Assembly (NCBI RefSeq): GCF_001683795.1 | Contig: NZ_LIGX01000041.1 | Span: 239,910-303,909 of the forward strand | DNA length: 64,000 nt | From: Neoakkermansia glycaniphila | Lineage (GTDB): Bacteria > Verrucomicrobiota > Verrucomicrobiia > Verrucomicrobiales > Akkermansiaceae | Direction of reading: 5' to 3' | Shown here: piece by piece, positions 37,396 to 46,281 of the stretch | Position numbering within the stretch: position 1 is the first letter of the stretch | How the letters are laid out: each line of letters starts with the position of its first letter | The notes under the pieces: generated by a model | Told to the model about the DNA's origin: nothing | Database searches by the model: none | Seen by the model: only the letters and a program-made list of their open reading frames with translations | Made by a program: the position numbers and the translations under genes

Positions 37396-38445
37396 ATGAC
37401 CGATGCCTACGCTCGCCTTGCCGATTATCTGCGCCGTTTTTACGCGCCGGATGAATTTCCTGCTCTTCTGTATCAGGCGGAATCGTGGGCTTCCTCCCGG
37501 CCTCTGAATGGTTTGAGGATTCTGGACGGTACGCCCGTATTCCGCAATACGATGGCCAAGTATATGGCTTTGATCGCTGCCGGGGCGGAACTGTGCGTTC
37601 CTCCGCCCTCGGTGATGCCCGGAGATCCCGCCGTGCTGGCCATGCTGCCGGAGTTCGGCATTCGGGTAGCGGATGGGAAGGTCGGAGAGTTCGATATGGT
37701 TCTGGATTGCGCGGGAGCCCATGCCGGGTTGAGGCCGCGCTATGGGTTTGCCGAGTTGACGCGTTCGGGCGTTGCGCGGTTTGAAGGATGCAGCAAACCT
37801 GTTTTTCTGGCAGATGCCGGGATGATCAAGATGATCGAGACGTGCCTCGGTACGGGGGAAAGTTTTTTCCGTGCGTTGCAATCGCTTGGTTACGGTGATG
37901 TGCAAGGGCGGGAGTTGGCGGTGTTCGGCTACGGCAAGGTGGGCCGAGGGCTGGTGTATTATGCCCTGCAGCGGAAGATGAGCGTGACGGTGATCGACCG
38001 TGCGGATCGCTCGCAGGAGGTGCCGGATGGCGTTCGGTTCGTGCATGCGGGGAATCCGGAATGCGTGCGGTCTGCGGTGGAGCAGGCATGGTGCGCGGTG
38101 ACGGCAACGGGCGTGCGGCATGCGCTGGAAGATGTGTTTCGCCCCGGAGTGCCGGATGGTGTGCTGCTGGCCAATATGGGGGTGGAGGACGAGTTCGGCC
38201 CTTCCGTGCCGGCCGAGAGGGTTCTCTCAGCCAAGAGGCCGCTGAATTTTATTTTGGAGGAGCCGACGTCGATGTGCTACATCGAGACGACGATGGCTTT
38301 GCACAATGCCGGAGCAGTCGAACTTCTGCGCCCGGATTGTCCGGCCGGGGTCTTTGCTCCGGCCGCACAGGTGGAGCAGGAGCTGCTGGATATCGTGCGG
38401 AGCAGGGGAAGGCTGGCTGCCGATCTGCAGCTGCTGGGGTGCTGA
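37396..38445 (+). CDS. AdoHcyase-like NAD-binding protein
   Basis: A 349-residue protein with a Rossmann dinucleotide site LAVFGYGKVGRGLVYYALQ near the centre, followed by a region like the NAD domain of S-adenosylhomocysteine hydrolase (ATGVRHALEDVF, DGVLLANMGVEDEF). The N-terminal half (DGTPVFRNTMAKYMALIAAGAELCVPPP) recalls the substrate domain but lacks the HTC and ITTHVA-type motifs of true AdoHcyases, and the protein is about 100 residues shorter. It is therefore probably a divergent dehydrogenase-like relative and not the housekeeping enzyme. Function unknown. Confidence 0.65.
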   Translation: MTDAYARLADYLRRFYAPDEFPALLYQAESWASSRPLNGLRILDGTPVFRNTMAKYMALIAAGAELCVPPPSVMPGDPAVLAMLPEFGIRVADGKVGEFDMVLDCAGAHAGLRPRYGFAELTRSGVARFEGCSKPVFLADAGMIKMIETCLGTGESFFRALQSLGYGDVQGRELAVFGYGKVGRGLVYYALQRKMSVTVIDRADRSQEVPDGVRFVHAGNPECVRSAVEQAWCAVTATGVRHALEDVFRPGVPDGVLLANMGVEDEFGPSVPAERVLSAKRPLNFILEEPTSMCYIETTMALHNAGAVELLRPDCPAGVFAPAAQVEQELLDIVRSRGRLAADLQLLGC

Positions 38446-38457
38446 GGATGCGAAGAA

Positions 38458-38486
38458 GCGGAGCAACCTGTAGAAGATTGCTCCGC
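38458..38486. terminator. Bidirectional hairpin between convergent genes
   Basis: GCGGAGCAA and TTGCTCCGC pair perfectly (9 bp) across 11 nt, between the stop codons of the AdoHcyase-like and PEP-CTERM genes. Confidence 0.6.
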
Positions 38487-38521
38487 CCGAGGAATTGCCC
38501 GGCAAGGCGCGTATGGTACCC

Positions 38522-40486
38522 TTACGCCGCCCTGCGCCTGCGGCGAAGCAGCAGCGCCGAAAGACCCAGCAGACTCAGCGTCGCCGTCGCCGGCTCCGGA
38601 ACCATTCTCAGAGTCAGGCTGCCGTCGGACGCATAGTTGTCGTACATCAACACCCAGCCGGAGGCGGTCAGTGCTTCCATATCCAGCGATGAGTAGTCCA
38701 GCACAGAGCCAATCCACGTCATATTCAGTCCTTCGCGATTGTCCAGAAGGTGGATCGTCACTTTATCGCCGAATGAGGCTCCCAGCCCGACCAGCGTACT
38801 GTAGAAACTCGCATCGAACGTCACCTCGCAGGTGGAGCCTGCCAGCAGCGTGATGTTGCCCGTGCCTTCCGTCGCATAGTGCCGCGTAAGGTCGAAGCTC
38901 ATCGTATCCGCATTGAAATCGGAAGCGTACACCATGGCCGTCAGCGTCTCGGAAATCGTAATCCGAGCACCGTTCTTGGCCAGCAATTGCGAGGCCGCCA
39001 TCTGCTGCTCTCCGCCGCCCAGCAGGGAGACGCTCGCCATGCTCAGTACGGCATTTTCCGCCGTCATCGTGCCGTAGTTCGTCACCATACCCGAGAGGGA
39101 GGCATTCTGCTTGAAGTGGACGGTGCCGCGGTTCTCGTAGCTGCCGGAGAGCTGGACTGCACCCTGGTAGGTGACGGAGCCCGAGGCGTCCACCGTGGAG
39201 GTGCCCGTATAGTTCACGGTGCCGGAGAGGACGAGATCGCCGTCGCCCTTCTTGTGGAAACTTGTACCGTCCCAGCCGCTGGCGTAGGTGATGCCTGTAC
39301 GGTCGCCGAGATTGTCGGAGATGGTCACGGTACCGTCGGCCTTGTTGACGGTGAAACTGCCGGTGCCGAGGGCTTCGCCGCCGTTGTTCCAGGCAGAAGC
39401 CGCCGTCAGCACATAATCGTTTCCGGAAACGGAAGACCGGTAAACCACATGATCGCGGTATCCGGCGACGGTGGACTGGGCGAGATTGGCAAGCCCGGTC
39501 TGGGAAGTATTGCGGATGAGGGTGACGGAGCCACCTTCGTTCATCTTGAGCCGGGAGGCGTTGTTGAGGGAAACGGTCACGCCGGAGGCATAGGTTCCGT
39601 TGTCGACGGTCAGCATGGTACCGCCTGCCACGGCCTTCGACAGGTCGAAGGAAAGGGACATGCCGGAGGCAAGGCTGAGGGAATCGACGGAAGAACCGGA
39701 ACCTGCAACGGCGACATTCTGGTAAGTGTAAGCTCCAGCAGCACCCTGAAGGCGGCCGTTATCGCCGAAAGTGATGGTGGTGAAGGAAGCTGTTGCGCCG
39801 CCCTGGAAGGAAAGGGAAGTCGTCCTGCCGCCGATGATGAAATCGGAAGCGGAGAAGGAAAGGGCGGCATCGTTCTTGTAAAGCGTGAGGGAGTCGACGT
39901 TGGAGATGGAGTCGAAGGAGACGTTGGTCGTGCCTCCTGCTCCGCCGGCACAATCTCCGTTGCTGCCTGCTTTACCATTGAATCCGCTGGCGATGTAGAT
40001 GTTGTTGTACTGGGTGAGATTACCGCCCGACACAGTCACGGAACCTCCTGCGCCGCCATCATTGGTGCGTGTGGTGTTGAGGCCGCCTCCGCCTTCGCCG
40101 TTGCTGCCGTTGGTCGTGGTTACGGTGCCCAATTCACCAAGAGCAGAATAGGAGAATGAACCGCCTGAGCCGCTGCCACCGCAGCCTCCGCCACTTGCAC
40201 CCCCGCCGCCATTGCCGTTGCCGGTTCCGGTAGCGCCAAGATTGCTGGTGGATACATACGCGGCACTGCCACCGCCGCCGCCGCCGCAATAAAGGCCCCA
40301 GCCGCTGCCGCCATTACCGCCTGCATTGGTGATGTTCCCCTGACCACCTTGTCCTGCAGAACCGCCACCGGATGGGGAACTGCCGCCGCCTCCATTCCCG
40401 GCCGATATGTAGAGATCGGCGGCCATGGCATGTGTGACCAGCATGCCGAGCAAGACGATGGAGAATCTTGACATCTTGATTTTCAT
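38522..40486 (-). CDS. PEP-CTERM surface protein with glycine-rich N-terminus
   Basis: A 654-residue exported protein: signal peptide (MKIKMSRFSIVLLGMLVTHAMA), then about 170 residues that are strongly Gly/Ser/Asn-rich (runs of GGGG and GNGG), a beta-helix-like middle with autotransporter-style repeats (SGTVNYTGTSTVDASGSVTY), and a C-terminal PEP-CTERM signal: VPEPAT, a hydrophobic stretch and a basic tail ending RRRRRAA. Exosortase would cleave after or near the PEP motif and attach or release the protein at the surface. Promoter at 40571-40599 with a palindrome at the start of the leader. Confidence 0.88.
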   Translation of the reverse strand: MKIKMSRFSIVLLGMLVTHAMAADLYISAGNGGGGSSPSGGGSAGQGGQGNITNAGGNGGSGWGLYCGGGGGGSAAYVSTSNLGATGTGNGNGGGGASGGGCGGSGSGGSFSYSALGELGTVTTTNGSNGEGGGGLNTTRTNDGGAGGSVTVSGGNLTQYNNIYIASGFNGKAGSNGDCAGGAGGTTNVSFDSISNVDSLTLYKNDAALSFSASDFIIGGRTTSLSFQGGATASFTTITFGDNGRLQGAAGAYTYQNVAVAGSGSSVDSLSLASGMSLSFDLSKAVAGGTMLTVDNGTYASGVTVSLNNASRLKMNEGGSVTLIRNTSQTGLANLAQSTVAGYRDHVVYRSSVSGNDYVLTAASAWNNGGEALGTGSFTVNKADGTVTISDNLGDRTGITYASGWDGTSFHKKGDGDLVLSGTVNYTGTSTVDASGSVTYQGAVQLSGSYENRGTVHFKQNASLSGMVTNYGTMTAENAVLSMASVSLLGGGEQQMAASQLLAKNGARITISETLTAMVYASDFNADTMSFDLTRHYATEGTGNITLLAGSTCEVTFDASFYSTLVGLGASFGDKVTIHLLDNREGLNMTWIGSVLDYSSLDMEALTASGWVLMYDNYASDGSLTLRMVPEPATATLSLLGLSALLLRRRRRAA

Positions 40487-40551
40487 ATAAATGTGATATT
40501 GGTGTTGAATTTGGGGTAAGAGGCTTGTCCTACCGCTGGCGTTAGTCTATC

Positions 40552-40835
40552 GGATAAACAATCCGTTATATTATAGTTGTGTTATTGTGCTGAATCAACT
40601 GGATGTGAATGGAATATGGTTATAATGGTGTTTGGGTTTCAACGTGAAACATGTTATTTCTCCATGTAATACCTGAATATTCTGGGGATTGCATGGCCTA
40701 CCGGTTTTGAGGCATGTGAATGGCCGTCGCTCGTTTTACCGCTAACCTTCAATCATATGTCGCCGCATGTCGTCATTTTCTATACATTTTACACGATTTG
40801 TCGATTTAGGGCTTGATAACGGATTGTTTATCCGC
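40552..40835. repeat. 19-bp inverted repeat pair containing a palindromic core
   Basis: CGGATAAACAATCCGTTAT (40552-40570) and its exact reverse complement at 40817-40835, 246 nt apart. Each copy contains CGGAT-5 nt-ATCCG. Related copies occur at 169-183 and 334-348. Confidence 0.6.
40571..40599 (-). promoter_or_regulatory. Promoter of the PEP-CTERM gene
   Basis: Minus strand TTGATT (40599-40594), 17-bp spacer, TATAAT (40576-40571). The predicted start near 40564 lies inside the 40552-40570 palindrome and gives a leader of about 78 nt. Confidence 0.7.
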
Positions 40836-40935
40836 AATGCATGTATTGTTTTCATAAATTTCTTTTTGTAAATGATTTCAATGATGATTGTATGATTTGT
40901 TTTTGTTCTATTTTTGTGTGATTGCCGTTGTTCGT

Positions 40936-40971
40936 AAATAAAAGAACGGCCTCCTGAAGAGGAGGCCGTTG
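40936..40971 (-). terminator. Terminator of the efflux/His-rich locus
   Basis: AACGGCCTCCT-cttc-AGGAGGCCGTT followed by TCTTTTATTT on the minus strand, 26 bp after the 40998 stop. Confidence 0.9.
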
Positions 40972-40997
40972 CGGATGATTGATGGTCGGAAGCCGTT

Positions 40998-41654
40998 TTA
41001 TTGGGCTGCTGGTTTTTCAGCAGCGTGGTCATGTTCCGCATGGTCATGATCGGCGTCGGTGTGTTCACCATCCTTGTGGTCATGGCCGCAGTCGCATTTG
41101 CCGTCTTTTGGGGCGTTGGTGGCCCATGCCTTGACGATTTCGATTTTTTCGGCGTTCAGGACGGGCGCCGTTTCCGTGGAGTCGGGGGCCATTTTGCCGG
41201 AGACGACGACGTAGTCGAGTTCCTTGAGGCCGTTGACTCCCTTGACGCTTTGCTCAATGACCATGCCTTCCTTGTCTGCAAGCTGGATGGTGAGCATGTT
41301 GGCGGTTTTGACGTCCTGCGGGGTGCAGCAGGCGGTGTAGGGTTTTTCTTCCTGCATTTCGGCGATGACGAAGGAGGGGTCGCCGATTTTGAAGAAGGCC
41401 TGTCCGTTGGCAAAGATGTCTTCGGCTCCGACGAGGCGTCCGCGGACGGTGACGGTTTCACCGGCTGCCGTTTTGCGGGCGTCCTTGATGTCTTTGGCCT
41501 GTTCTTTGCCTTCGACGGTGCCGAAGTAGCCTTGCAGGGCTGAGGTGGCGGCGGCGCTGGCTGCCGGGGCGGCGTTTTCCGTAGCGGCCTTGTCCTTGCA
41601 GGCGTTGAGGGCGAGCATGGAGAGGGCGGCGATGATGTATGCGGTTGTTTTCAT
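40998..41654 (-). CDS. Lipoprotein with OB-like core and His/Asp-rich metal-binding tail
   Basis: A 218-residue protein. The lipoprotein signal ends LNAC near residue 19. Residues about 60-175 form a beta-rich core (TVTVRGRLVGAEDIF, LDYVVVSGKMAPDS) that looks like an OB fold with a CC pair (TACCTPQD). The C-terminal 40 residues are CDCGHDHKDGEHTDADHDH-type His/Asp/Cys repeats, typical of metal buffering. It is the last gene of the ABC/MFP operon (34 bp after the permease), so a periplasmic metal-binding or sensing role is inferred; the metal is not known. Confidence 0.78.
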   Translation of the reverse strand: MKTTAYIIAALSMLALNACKDKAATENAAPAASAAATSALQGYFGTVEGKEQAKDIKDARKTAAGETVTVRGRLVGAEDIFANGQAFFKIGDPSFVIAEMQEEKPYTACCTPQDVKTANMLTIQLADKEGMVIEQSVKGVNGLKELDYVVVSGKMAPDSTETAPVLNAEKIEIVKAWATNAPKDGKCDCGHDHKDGEHTDADHDHAEHDHAAEKPAAQ

Positions 41655-41688
41655 GATTCGATTTTTATGGTTGGTTTATTGTGGCTGG

Positions 41689-42831
41689 TCAGATGGATCG
41701 GAGGGCGGTGGGCAGGGGTACCCGGAGGCAGCTCCATGCGGGCAGGGCTGCGCCGATGAGGCCGAGTCCTACGCCGGTGAGCATGCCGTAGATGAGGGTG
41801 GCGGCATCGAAGTGCAGCGTGAGGGTGCCCGCCGAGAGGGAGATGGTAGCATCCGAGAAGACGAAGACGCAGAGGACGCAGGCAAGGAGGGTGCCGAGCA
41901 TGCAGGAGAGGAGGGCTTCGATGAGCAGGGAACAGAAGATGTTCATGCGGGTGAAGCCCATGGCCTGCAGGGCGGCAAGTTCCCGCGTGCGGGAGCCGAA
42001 GGCGGCGTAGAGGGTGTTGAATCCGCCAAAGAGGGCGCCGATCGCCACGAGTAGGGCGCTGAGCCATGTGATGGTGACGATGGGGCCGAAGAATTTGGCG
42101 AGGTCTTCGTAGTATTTGGTTTCCGAGACGGCGGCCAGTTCGAGGTCGGAGCGGCGGAAGGCCATGTTTTGCAGGGCTTTGGCTCCTTTGCCTTCGGTGG
42201 TGGCGATGACGCAGGAGGGGTTTTCCCGTTTGGTGAGGGCGAGGATGTCGCTTCTGTCTCCCCAGATTTCGGATTCGTAGCGTGTGTTGGGCGCGGCGAA
42301 GTGGCCGGATATGCGGAATTTGGCTCCCCCCAGGGTGATGGTTTTGCCGAGGGCTACGTCGGCTTTGTCGACGCCGAGGGCATGGTAGGTGAGTTCGCCG
42401 ACGAGGATTTCACCGGGTTTGGGCAGGCGTCCGTCGGTGAGGCGGACGGTGTCGTGTACGGTGAAGGCTTCGGGGCCTATGCCGCGGATGTAGGCTCTGC
42501 CTTTTTGTCCGCCGGGGAAGATGACGGGCGTCATGCAGTGGACTTCCGTGGAGACTCGGGGGCGGTCGCCTTTGACGACTCCGGGTGTGGCGGCGGCTAC
42601 GGTGGTGGCCTCGCCCGGGATGGAGGAGCGCTGGAGGCTTTCCGTGGATCCCGTGCTGAGGAGGATGACGTTGTTCGGGTTCCCCGTGGAGCCGAGCATG
42701 CGGTTCATGCTGGAGTCGAAGGAGAGCGAGAGCATGACGAGCAGGACGACGGCGAATGCCCCGAGGATGATCTGGACGGTGCGGCCGGGCTCGCGCTGGA
42801 GGTTTTTGACTGTGTAGAAGAATGGCAACAT
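41689..42831 (-). CDS. ABC transporter permease, FtsX/MacB-like
   Basis: A 380-residue inner-membrane protein with the MacB/FtsX layout: TM1 near the N-terminus (TVQIILGAFAVVLLVMLSLSF), a periplasmic MacB_PCD-like domain (about 50-240), then three C-terminal TMs (ITWLSALLVAIGALFGGFNTLYAAF, LLIEALLSCMLGTLLACVLCVFVF, ATLIYGMLTGVGLGLIGAALPAW). The EXX-like loop FGSRTRELAALQAMGFTR is the ATPase-coupling region. It starts 13 nt after the previous permease gene and would heterodimerise with it. Confidence 0.88.
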   Translation of the reverse strand: MLPFFYTVKNLQREPGRTVQIILGAFAVVLLVMLSLSFDSSMNRMLGSTGNPNNVILLSTGSTESLQRSSIPGEATTVAAATPGVVKGDRPRVSTEVHCMTPVIFPGGQKGRAYIRGIGPEAFTVHDTVRLTDGRLPKPGEILVGELTYHALGVDKADVALGKTITLGGAKFRISGHFAAPNTRYESEIWGDRSDILALTKRENPSCVIATTEGKGAKALQNMAFRRSDLELAAVSETKYYEDLAKFFGPIVTITWLSALLVAIGALFGGFNTLYAAFGSRTRELAALQAMGFTRMNIFCSLLIEALLSCMLGTLLACVLCVFVFSDATISLSAGTLTLHFDAATLIYGMLTGVGLGLIGAALPAWSCLRVPLPTALRSI

Positions 42832-42844
42832 GGTGGTGGCAAGG

Positions 42845-44002
42845 TTAGCGGAGTGAATCTGCAAGCGGTTTGCGCGCGGCAGCCCATGCGGGCCAGAGGG
42901 TGGCGATGAGACCGAGGAGTACGGAGACGCCCAGCGAGGAGGCGATGGTTTCCGGGCTGGCCTGGATCATGAGCGATACGCCTTCGTTGCCCATGGTGAG
43001 GGGTGAGAGGCCGAGCAGGAGGATGCAGCCTCCCGCGCCGATGATGCCGCCGGCGATGCCGAGGATGATGCCTTCCCAGAGGGTGAGGCAGGCGACGTGG
43101 AGGCGAGACCAACCGATGGTCTGGTAGATGGCTGCTTCCTTGATGCGGCCGCGTACGGCGAGCAGGGCGCTGTTCGAGAGGAGGCCCAGTACGGCGATGA
43201 CGGCGCCGACTCCCAGCCATTTGGAGAAGCCGATGAGTTCGAGCATTTGTCCGGCGGTTTCGGTGAAGAATTCGCTTTTGGCTCTCGTTTTGGTGGAGGT
43301 GGTGCCGGTGCGGTAGCGGGCGTCGATTTCGATGGCGAGGGCGTCGAGCCTTCTGGCATCTGCGGCATCGACCTGGAACATGGTGACGTTGCCGAGGCCG
43401 ATGCGTGAGGTCTGCTGCAGGAAGTCGAGCGGTACGTAGATGCTGGTCGCATCTTCGGGGCGGTCGGATTTCGAGATGGCGACGACATGGGCTTTGACTC
43501 CTGCCGCATCGAACATGTCTCCTACGGAGAGGTTTCGGAGTTTGGCGAAGGATTCCGGGACGACGGCGGCATCATTGCGCGTGGGCCATGCCGAGAGGGA
43601 GCCGTCGACGATCTTGAGGTGCTTGTCGATGCTTTTCAGGTAGTCGGGCGTGATGCCGCGGAAGGTGATGACGTCGAGGCTGGCTCCGCAGTTGTTGACC
43701 CATATCTGGATGGGGTACACGCCTTTGACTCCGTTGATTTTCGAGATTTCCCGGCTGTAGTGTTCGGGCAGGACGGAGGTGGATGGGCAGAAGCGGTCCG
43801 CCTGGAAGACGATGAGCGAGGAGTCGGCCGCGGCTTTGGTGAGAGCGCGGTCGAGGGAGTCCTGCAAGGCCGTGACGGCTGTGAACAGGAACATCCCCGC
43901 TGCGACGCCGAGCAAGGTCAGCGTGCTGCGCAGTCTGTTGCGGACGAGCGATTTGTACGCTACTTCGCCGAGGCGCAGGATGTTGATGACGGTTTGTTTC
44001 AT
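42845..44002 (-). CDS. ABC transporter permease, FtsX/MacB-like
   Basis: A 385-residue protein with the same four-TM layout: N-terminal TM ([20 protein letters not shown]), large periplasmic domain ([23 protein letters not shown]), and three C-terminal TMs ending before a [16 protein letters not shown] tail; the coupling loop is [18 protein letters not shown]. Its ATG overlaps the stop of the ATPase gene (ATGA, 43999-44002). With the downstream permease it forms a type VII (MacB-like) exporter pair that works mechanically on periplasmic substrates and does not use a classical membrane pore. Confidence 0.88.
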   Translation of the reverse strand: MKQTVINILRLGEVAYKSLVRNRLRSTLTLLGVAAGMFLFTAVTALQDSLDRALTKAAADSSLIVFQADRFCPSTSVLPEHYSREISKINGVKGVYPIQIWVNNCGASLDVITFRGITPDYLKSIDKHLKIVDGSLSAWPTRNDAAVVPESFAKLRNLSVGDMFDAAGVKAHVVAISKSDRPEDATSIYVPLDFLQQTSRIGLGNVTMFQVDAADARRLDALAIEIDARYRTGTTSTKTRAKSEFFTETAGQMLELIGFSKWLGVGAVIAVLGLLSNSALLAVRGRIKEAAIYQTIGWSRLHVACLTLWEGIILGIAGGIIGAGGCILLLGLSPLTMGNEGVSLMIQASPETIASSLGVSVLLGLIATLWPAWAAARKPLADSLR

Positions 44003-44691
44003 GCGGCGCTGGAGGTTCCGGGTTCGACGAGGACTCCTTTTTCGAGGTGGAGGGTGCGGTCTGCCGCAGCTGCTGCCTTCGGGTCGTGCGTGACCATGAC
44101 GATGGTTTTGCCGTGGTCGTGGGCGAGGGAGTTGAGCAGTTTCAGCACGGCGTCGGCGGATTCGCGGTCGAGGTCGCCCGTGGGTTCGTCGGCGACGAGG
44201 AGTTCGGGGTTCGCGACGAGGGCTCGTGCGATGGCGACGCGCTGTTCCTGCCCGCCGGAGAGTTCGCCGGGGCGATGGTGGTAGCGTTCCTTGAGGCCGA
44301 CGAGGTCGAGCGCGGCCATGGAGCGTTCGCGGCGTTCCTTGCGGCCCATGGTTTGGAGCATGAGGGGGAGTTCGACGTTTTCCAGCGCGTCGAGCGTGGG
44401 GATGAGGTGGTAGAGCTGGAAGATGTAGCCGACGTTGGCGGCGCGCCAGCGGGTGAGGGCTCCGCGGTTCAGCCCCATGAGTTCCTGCCCGCCGATGACG
44501 AGGGAGCCGGAGGATGGGGTGTCGATTCCTGCGATGAGGTTGAGCAGGGTGGTTTTGCCGGAGCCAGAGGGGCCCATGAGTGCGAGGAATTGCCCTTTGG
44601 GGACTTCGAGGGAAAGGTTGTTCAACGGCCTGATGGTTTGTGCTCCTTTGGCGAATTCCTTGGTCAGGTGTTGGCAGACGATGTGGTTCAT
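43999..44691 (-). CDS. ABC transporter ATP-binding protein, LolD/MacB type
   Basis: A 230-residue ATPase with Walker [10 protein letters not shown], signature LSGGQEQR, Walker [13 protein letters not shown] and H-loop VTHDPK. The DEPTGDLD form and size are typical of the LolD/MacB/FtsE class that powers FtsX-like permeases. Start at 44691 ([13 protein letters not shown]), 22 nt after the membrane fusion gene. It overlaps the first permease by 4 bp. Confidence 0.93.
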   Translation of the reverse strand: MNHIVCQHLTKEFAKGAQTIRPLNNLSLEVPKGQFLALMGPSGSGKTTLLNLIAGIDTPSSGSLVIGGQELMGLNRGALTRWRAANVGYIFQLYHLIPTLDALENVELPLMLQTMGRKERRERSMAALDLVGLKERYHHRPGELSGGQEQRVAIARALVANPELLVADEPTGDLDRESADAVLKLLNSLAHDHGKTIVMVTHDPKAAAAADRTLHLEKGVLVEPGTSSAA

Positions 44692-44713
44692 GGTTTTGAA
44701 GATGGTTTGGTGT

Positions 44714-46138
44714 TTATTGTGCTTTGACGTTTTGGTCGGCCTTGAAGTCGGCCGAGGGTGCGAGGACGACGGGTTCCCCGGGAAGCAGGCCGCCGGTGAC
44801 GGCGATGCGGTCTCCCTTGTCGCGGGAGGGATCGCGCGTGATCTGGCGCGATTCGAGTTTGTTGTTGATGGTGACGACCCAGACGCGGTCTTCGCCTGCG
44901 AGGGCTTCGCGGGGGATGAGGACGCTGTCCGACGTTTCTCCTCCGGCTGCGGGTGCGGGCGCGCTGGTTGCGGTGTCCATGTCTCCGGGGGAGTAGACTT
45001 CGGCGCGGCAGAGCATGCCAGGGCGCAGGAGGTCGTCAGGTTCGGTGACGCTGACCTGGGCGCGCAGGGTGTTGCGCTGCTGGTCGGCTTCGCCGTAGAT
45101 GCGGGAGACGATTCCTTTGAAGGTGCGGTCCGGGAAGGTTTCGCAGTGGATGCGCGCATTCTGTCCGACGTACATTTTGGTAGCCTGGTCGAGGGGTACG
45201 TCCATGCTCAGGGCGACTTTTTCAGGGTCGTAGAGGGAGACGGCCGTGCCGATGTCTTTGCTCGCACCTTCTCCCGTGGTGTTGAGGCGGGAGCCGGGGG
45301 AGGTGAAGAGGCGGAGAACGCGGCCCTTGATGGGCGATTTGATTTCACAGCGCGAGAGGTCGAGCTTGGCCTGGTTGCATGCCTGTTCGGCTTTGGCTTC
45401 CTGTGCTCTGGCGGATGCCAGCCGGGCTTCGCATTCCGCGATGGCGGCGTTGGATGCAGCCAGTACGGCACCTGCCGCTTCCACTTTTTTGATGTATTCG
45501 TTCTTTTCGTGGAGGGCGTCGGTGATGGTTTTGTCGCTCACGAGGTCGCGGCCGAGTTTGGAGTAGCGTTCGTGGTTGATTTCAAGGTTTTTGAGGCGTT
45601 CCTTGTCGGCGGCGAGGTTGGCTTGCTGTGCGGCGAGGTTGGCGCGTGCTGTGTCGAGTTCGGCTTTGCGGAGCTGGACGGTGGCCGTGGCGTCCTGATG
45701 GTCGGCGTGGGTTTGGTCGACATGGATGCGGAAGTCGTCGTCAATGAAGGTGACGAGCGTTTGGCCTTTTTCGACGAGTTCGCCTTCGGTGACGAGTACA
45801 TCTTTGACCGTGCCGCTGATGAGGGTGCCGGCGCGCGTTTCGAGCGGGTCGGGGGCGATCCAGCCCGAGGCCTGGAAGAGCATGTGGGCGGGAGCTTTTT
45901 TCTGCGCTTCGGCATCAATGGCGGGAGCAGAGTCGGCGATGGCTTCGGCGCGTGCGATGCGTACGGGCGTGGCGGGTTTGAGGTCGTCCCAGAGGACGAG
46001 GGCAAAGACTCCGACGAAGCCGAGCAGGATGATGAGCGGGAAGAACCAGGTGGGCAGGGTGCGCTGGGCGCGTTTTTTGCCGGAACCTGGCTCCGGCTGC
46101 GAAGATGATGATTGTTTGGTAAGTAATTCGAGTGACAT
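44714..46138 (-). CDS. Periplasmic adaptor (membrane fusion protein, HlyD/MacA-like)
   Basis: A 474-residue adaptor with an N-terminal cytoplasmic tail, one TM (PTWFFPLIILLGFVGVFALVLWDD), a biotinyl-lipoyl-like half domain (SGWIAPDPLETRAGTLISGTVKDVLVTEGELVEKGQTLVTF), a long alpha-helical hairpin (about 130-280), the second lipoyl half (CEIKSPIKGRVLRLF) and beta-barrel/MP domains. It would link the ABC pair to an outer-membrane channel, which is not encoded here. The extended N-terminal region before the TM is longer than in MacA. Confidence 0.88.
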   Translation of the reverse strand: MSLELLTKQSSSSQPEPGSGKKRAQRTLPTWFFPLIILLGFVGVFALVLWDDLKPATPVRIARAEAIADSAPAIDAEAQKKAPAHMLFQASGWIAPDPLETRAGTLISGTVKDVLVTEGELVEKGQTLVTFIDDDFRIHVDQTHADHQDATATVQLRKAELDTARANLAAQQANLAADKERLKNLEINHERYSKLGRDLVSDKTITDALHEKNEYIKKVEAAGAVLAASNAAIAECEARLASARAQEAKAEQACNQAKLDLSRCEIKSPIKGRVLRLFTSPGSRLNTTGEGASKDIGTAVSLYDPEKVALSMDVPLDQATKMYVGQNARIHCETFPDRTFKGIVSRIYGEADQQRNTLRAQVSVTEPDDLLRPGMLCRAEVYSPGDMDTATSAPAPAAGGETSDSVLIPREALAGEDRVWVVTINNKLESRQITRDPSRDKGDRIAVTGGLLPGEPVVLAPSADFKADQNVKAQ

Positions 46139-46281
46139 GTGTGGAGGTTGTTTGGATATGCTTGGGAAGTGCAGGCGGGCGCAATGCCGCCAATTCACCG
46201 GGAGTCTTCAAGGGACGTGCGTTCCGGTGTGTACGATCCTGTGCCGTTTTTCCGGAGATGGAAAAACGCATATCCTGCCTC

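Larger units (their letters stand above)
40487..40997. other. Intergenic region with promoter, inverted palindromes and terminator
   Basis: About 510 bp of A+T-rich sequence. It holds the PEP-CTERM promoter (40571-40599), two inverted 19-bp copies of a palindrome (40552-40570 and 40817-40835), and the terminator of the 40998 gene. A 113-codon frame here has no protein-like features. Confidence 0.6.

Noticed and set aside
40552..40835. MITE or transposable element bounded by the 19-bp inverted repeats
   Set aside because: No target-site duplication is visible outside the repeats and the interior shows no similarity to the 183-334 interior of the related pair.
40742..41083. 113-codon minus-strand open frame overlapping the His-rich lipoprotein end
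   Set aside because: It crosses the terminator at 40936-40971 and its Thr/Met/Asn-rich translation is the wrong frame of the His/Asp repeat.
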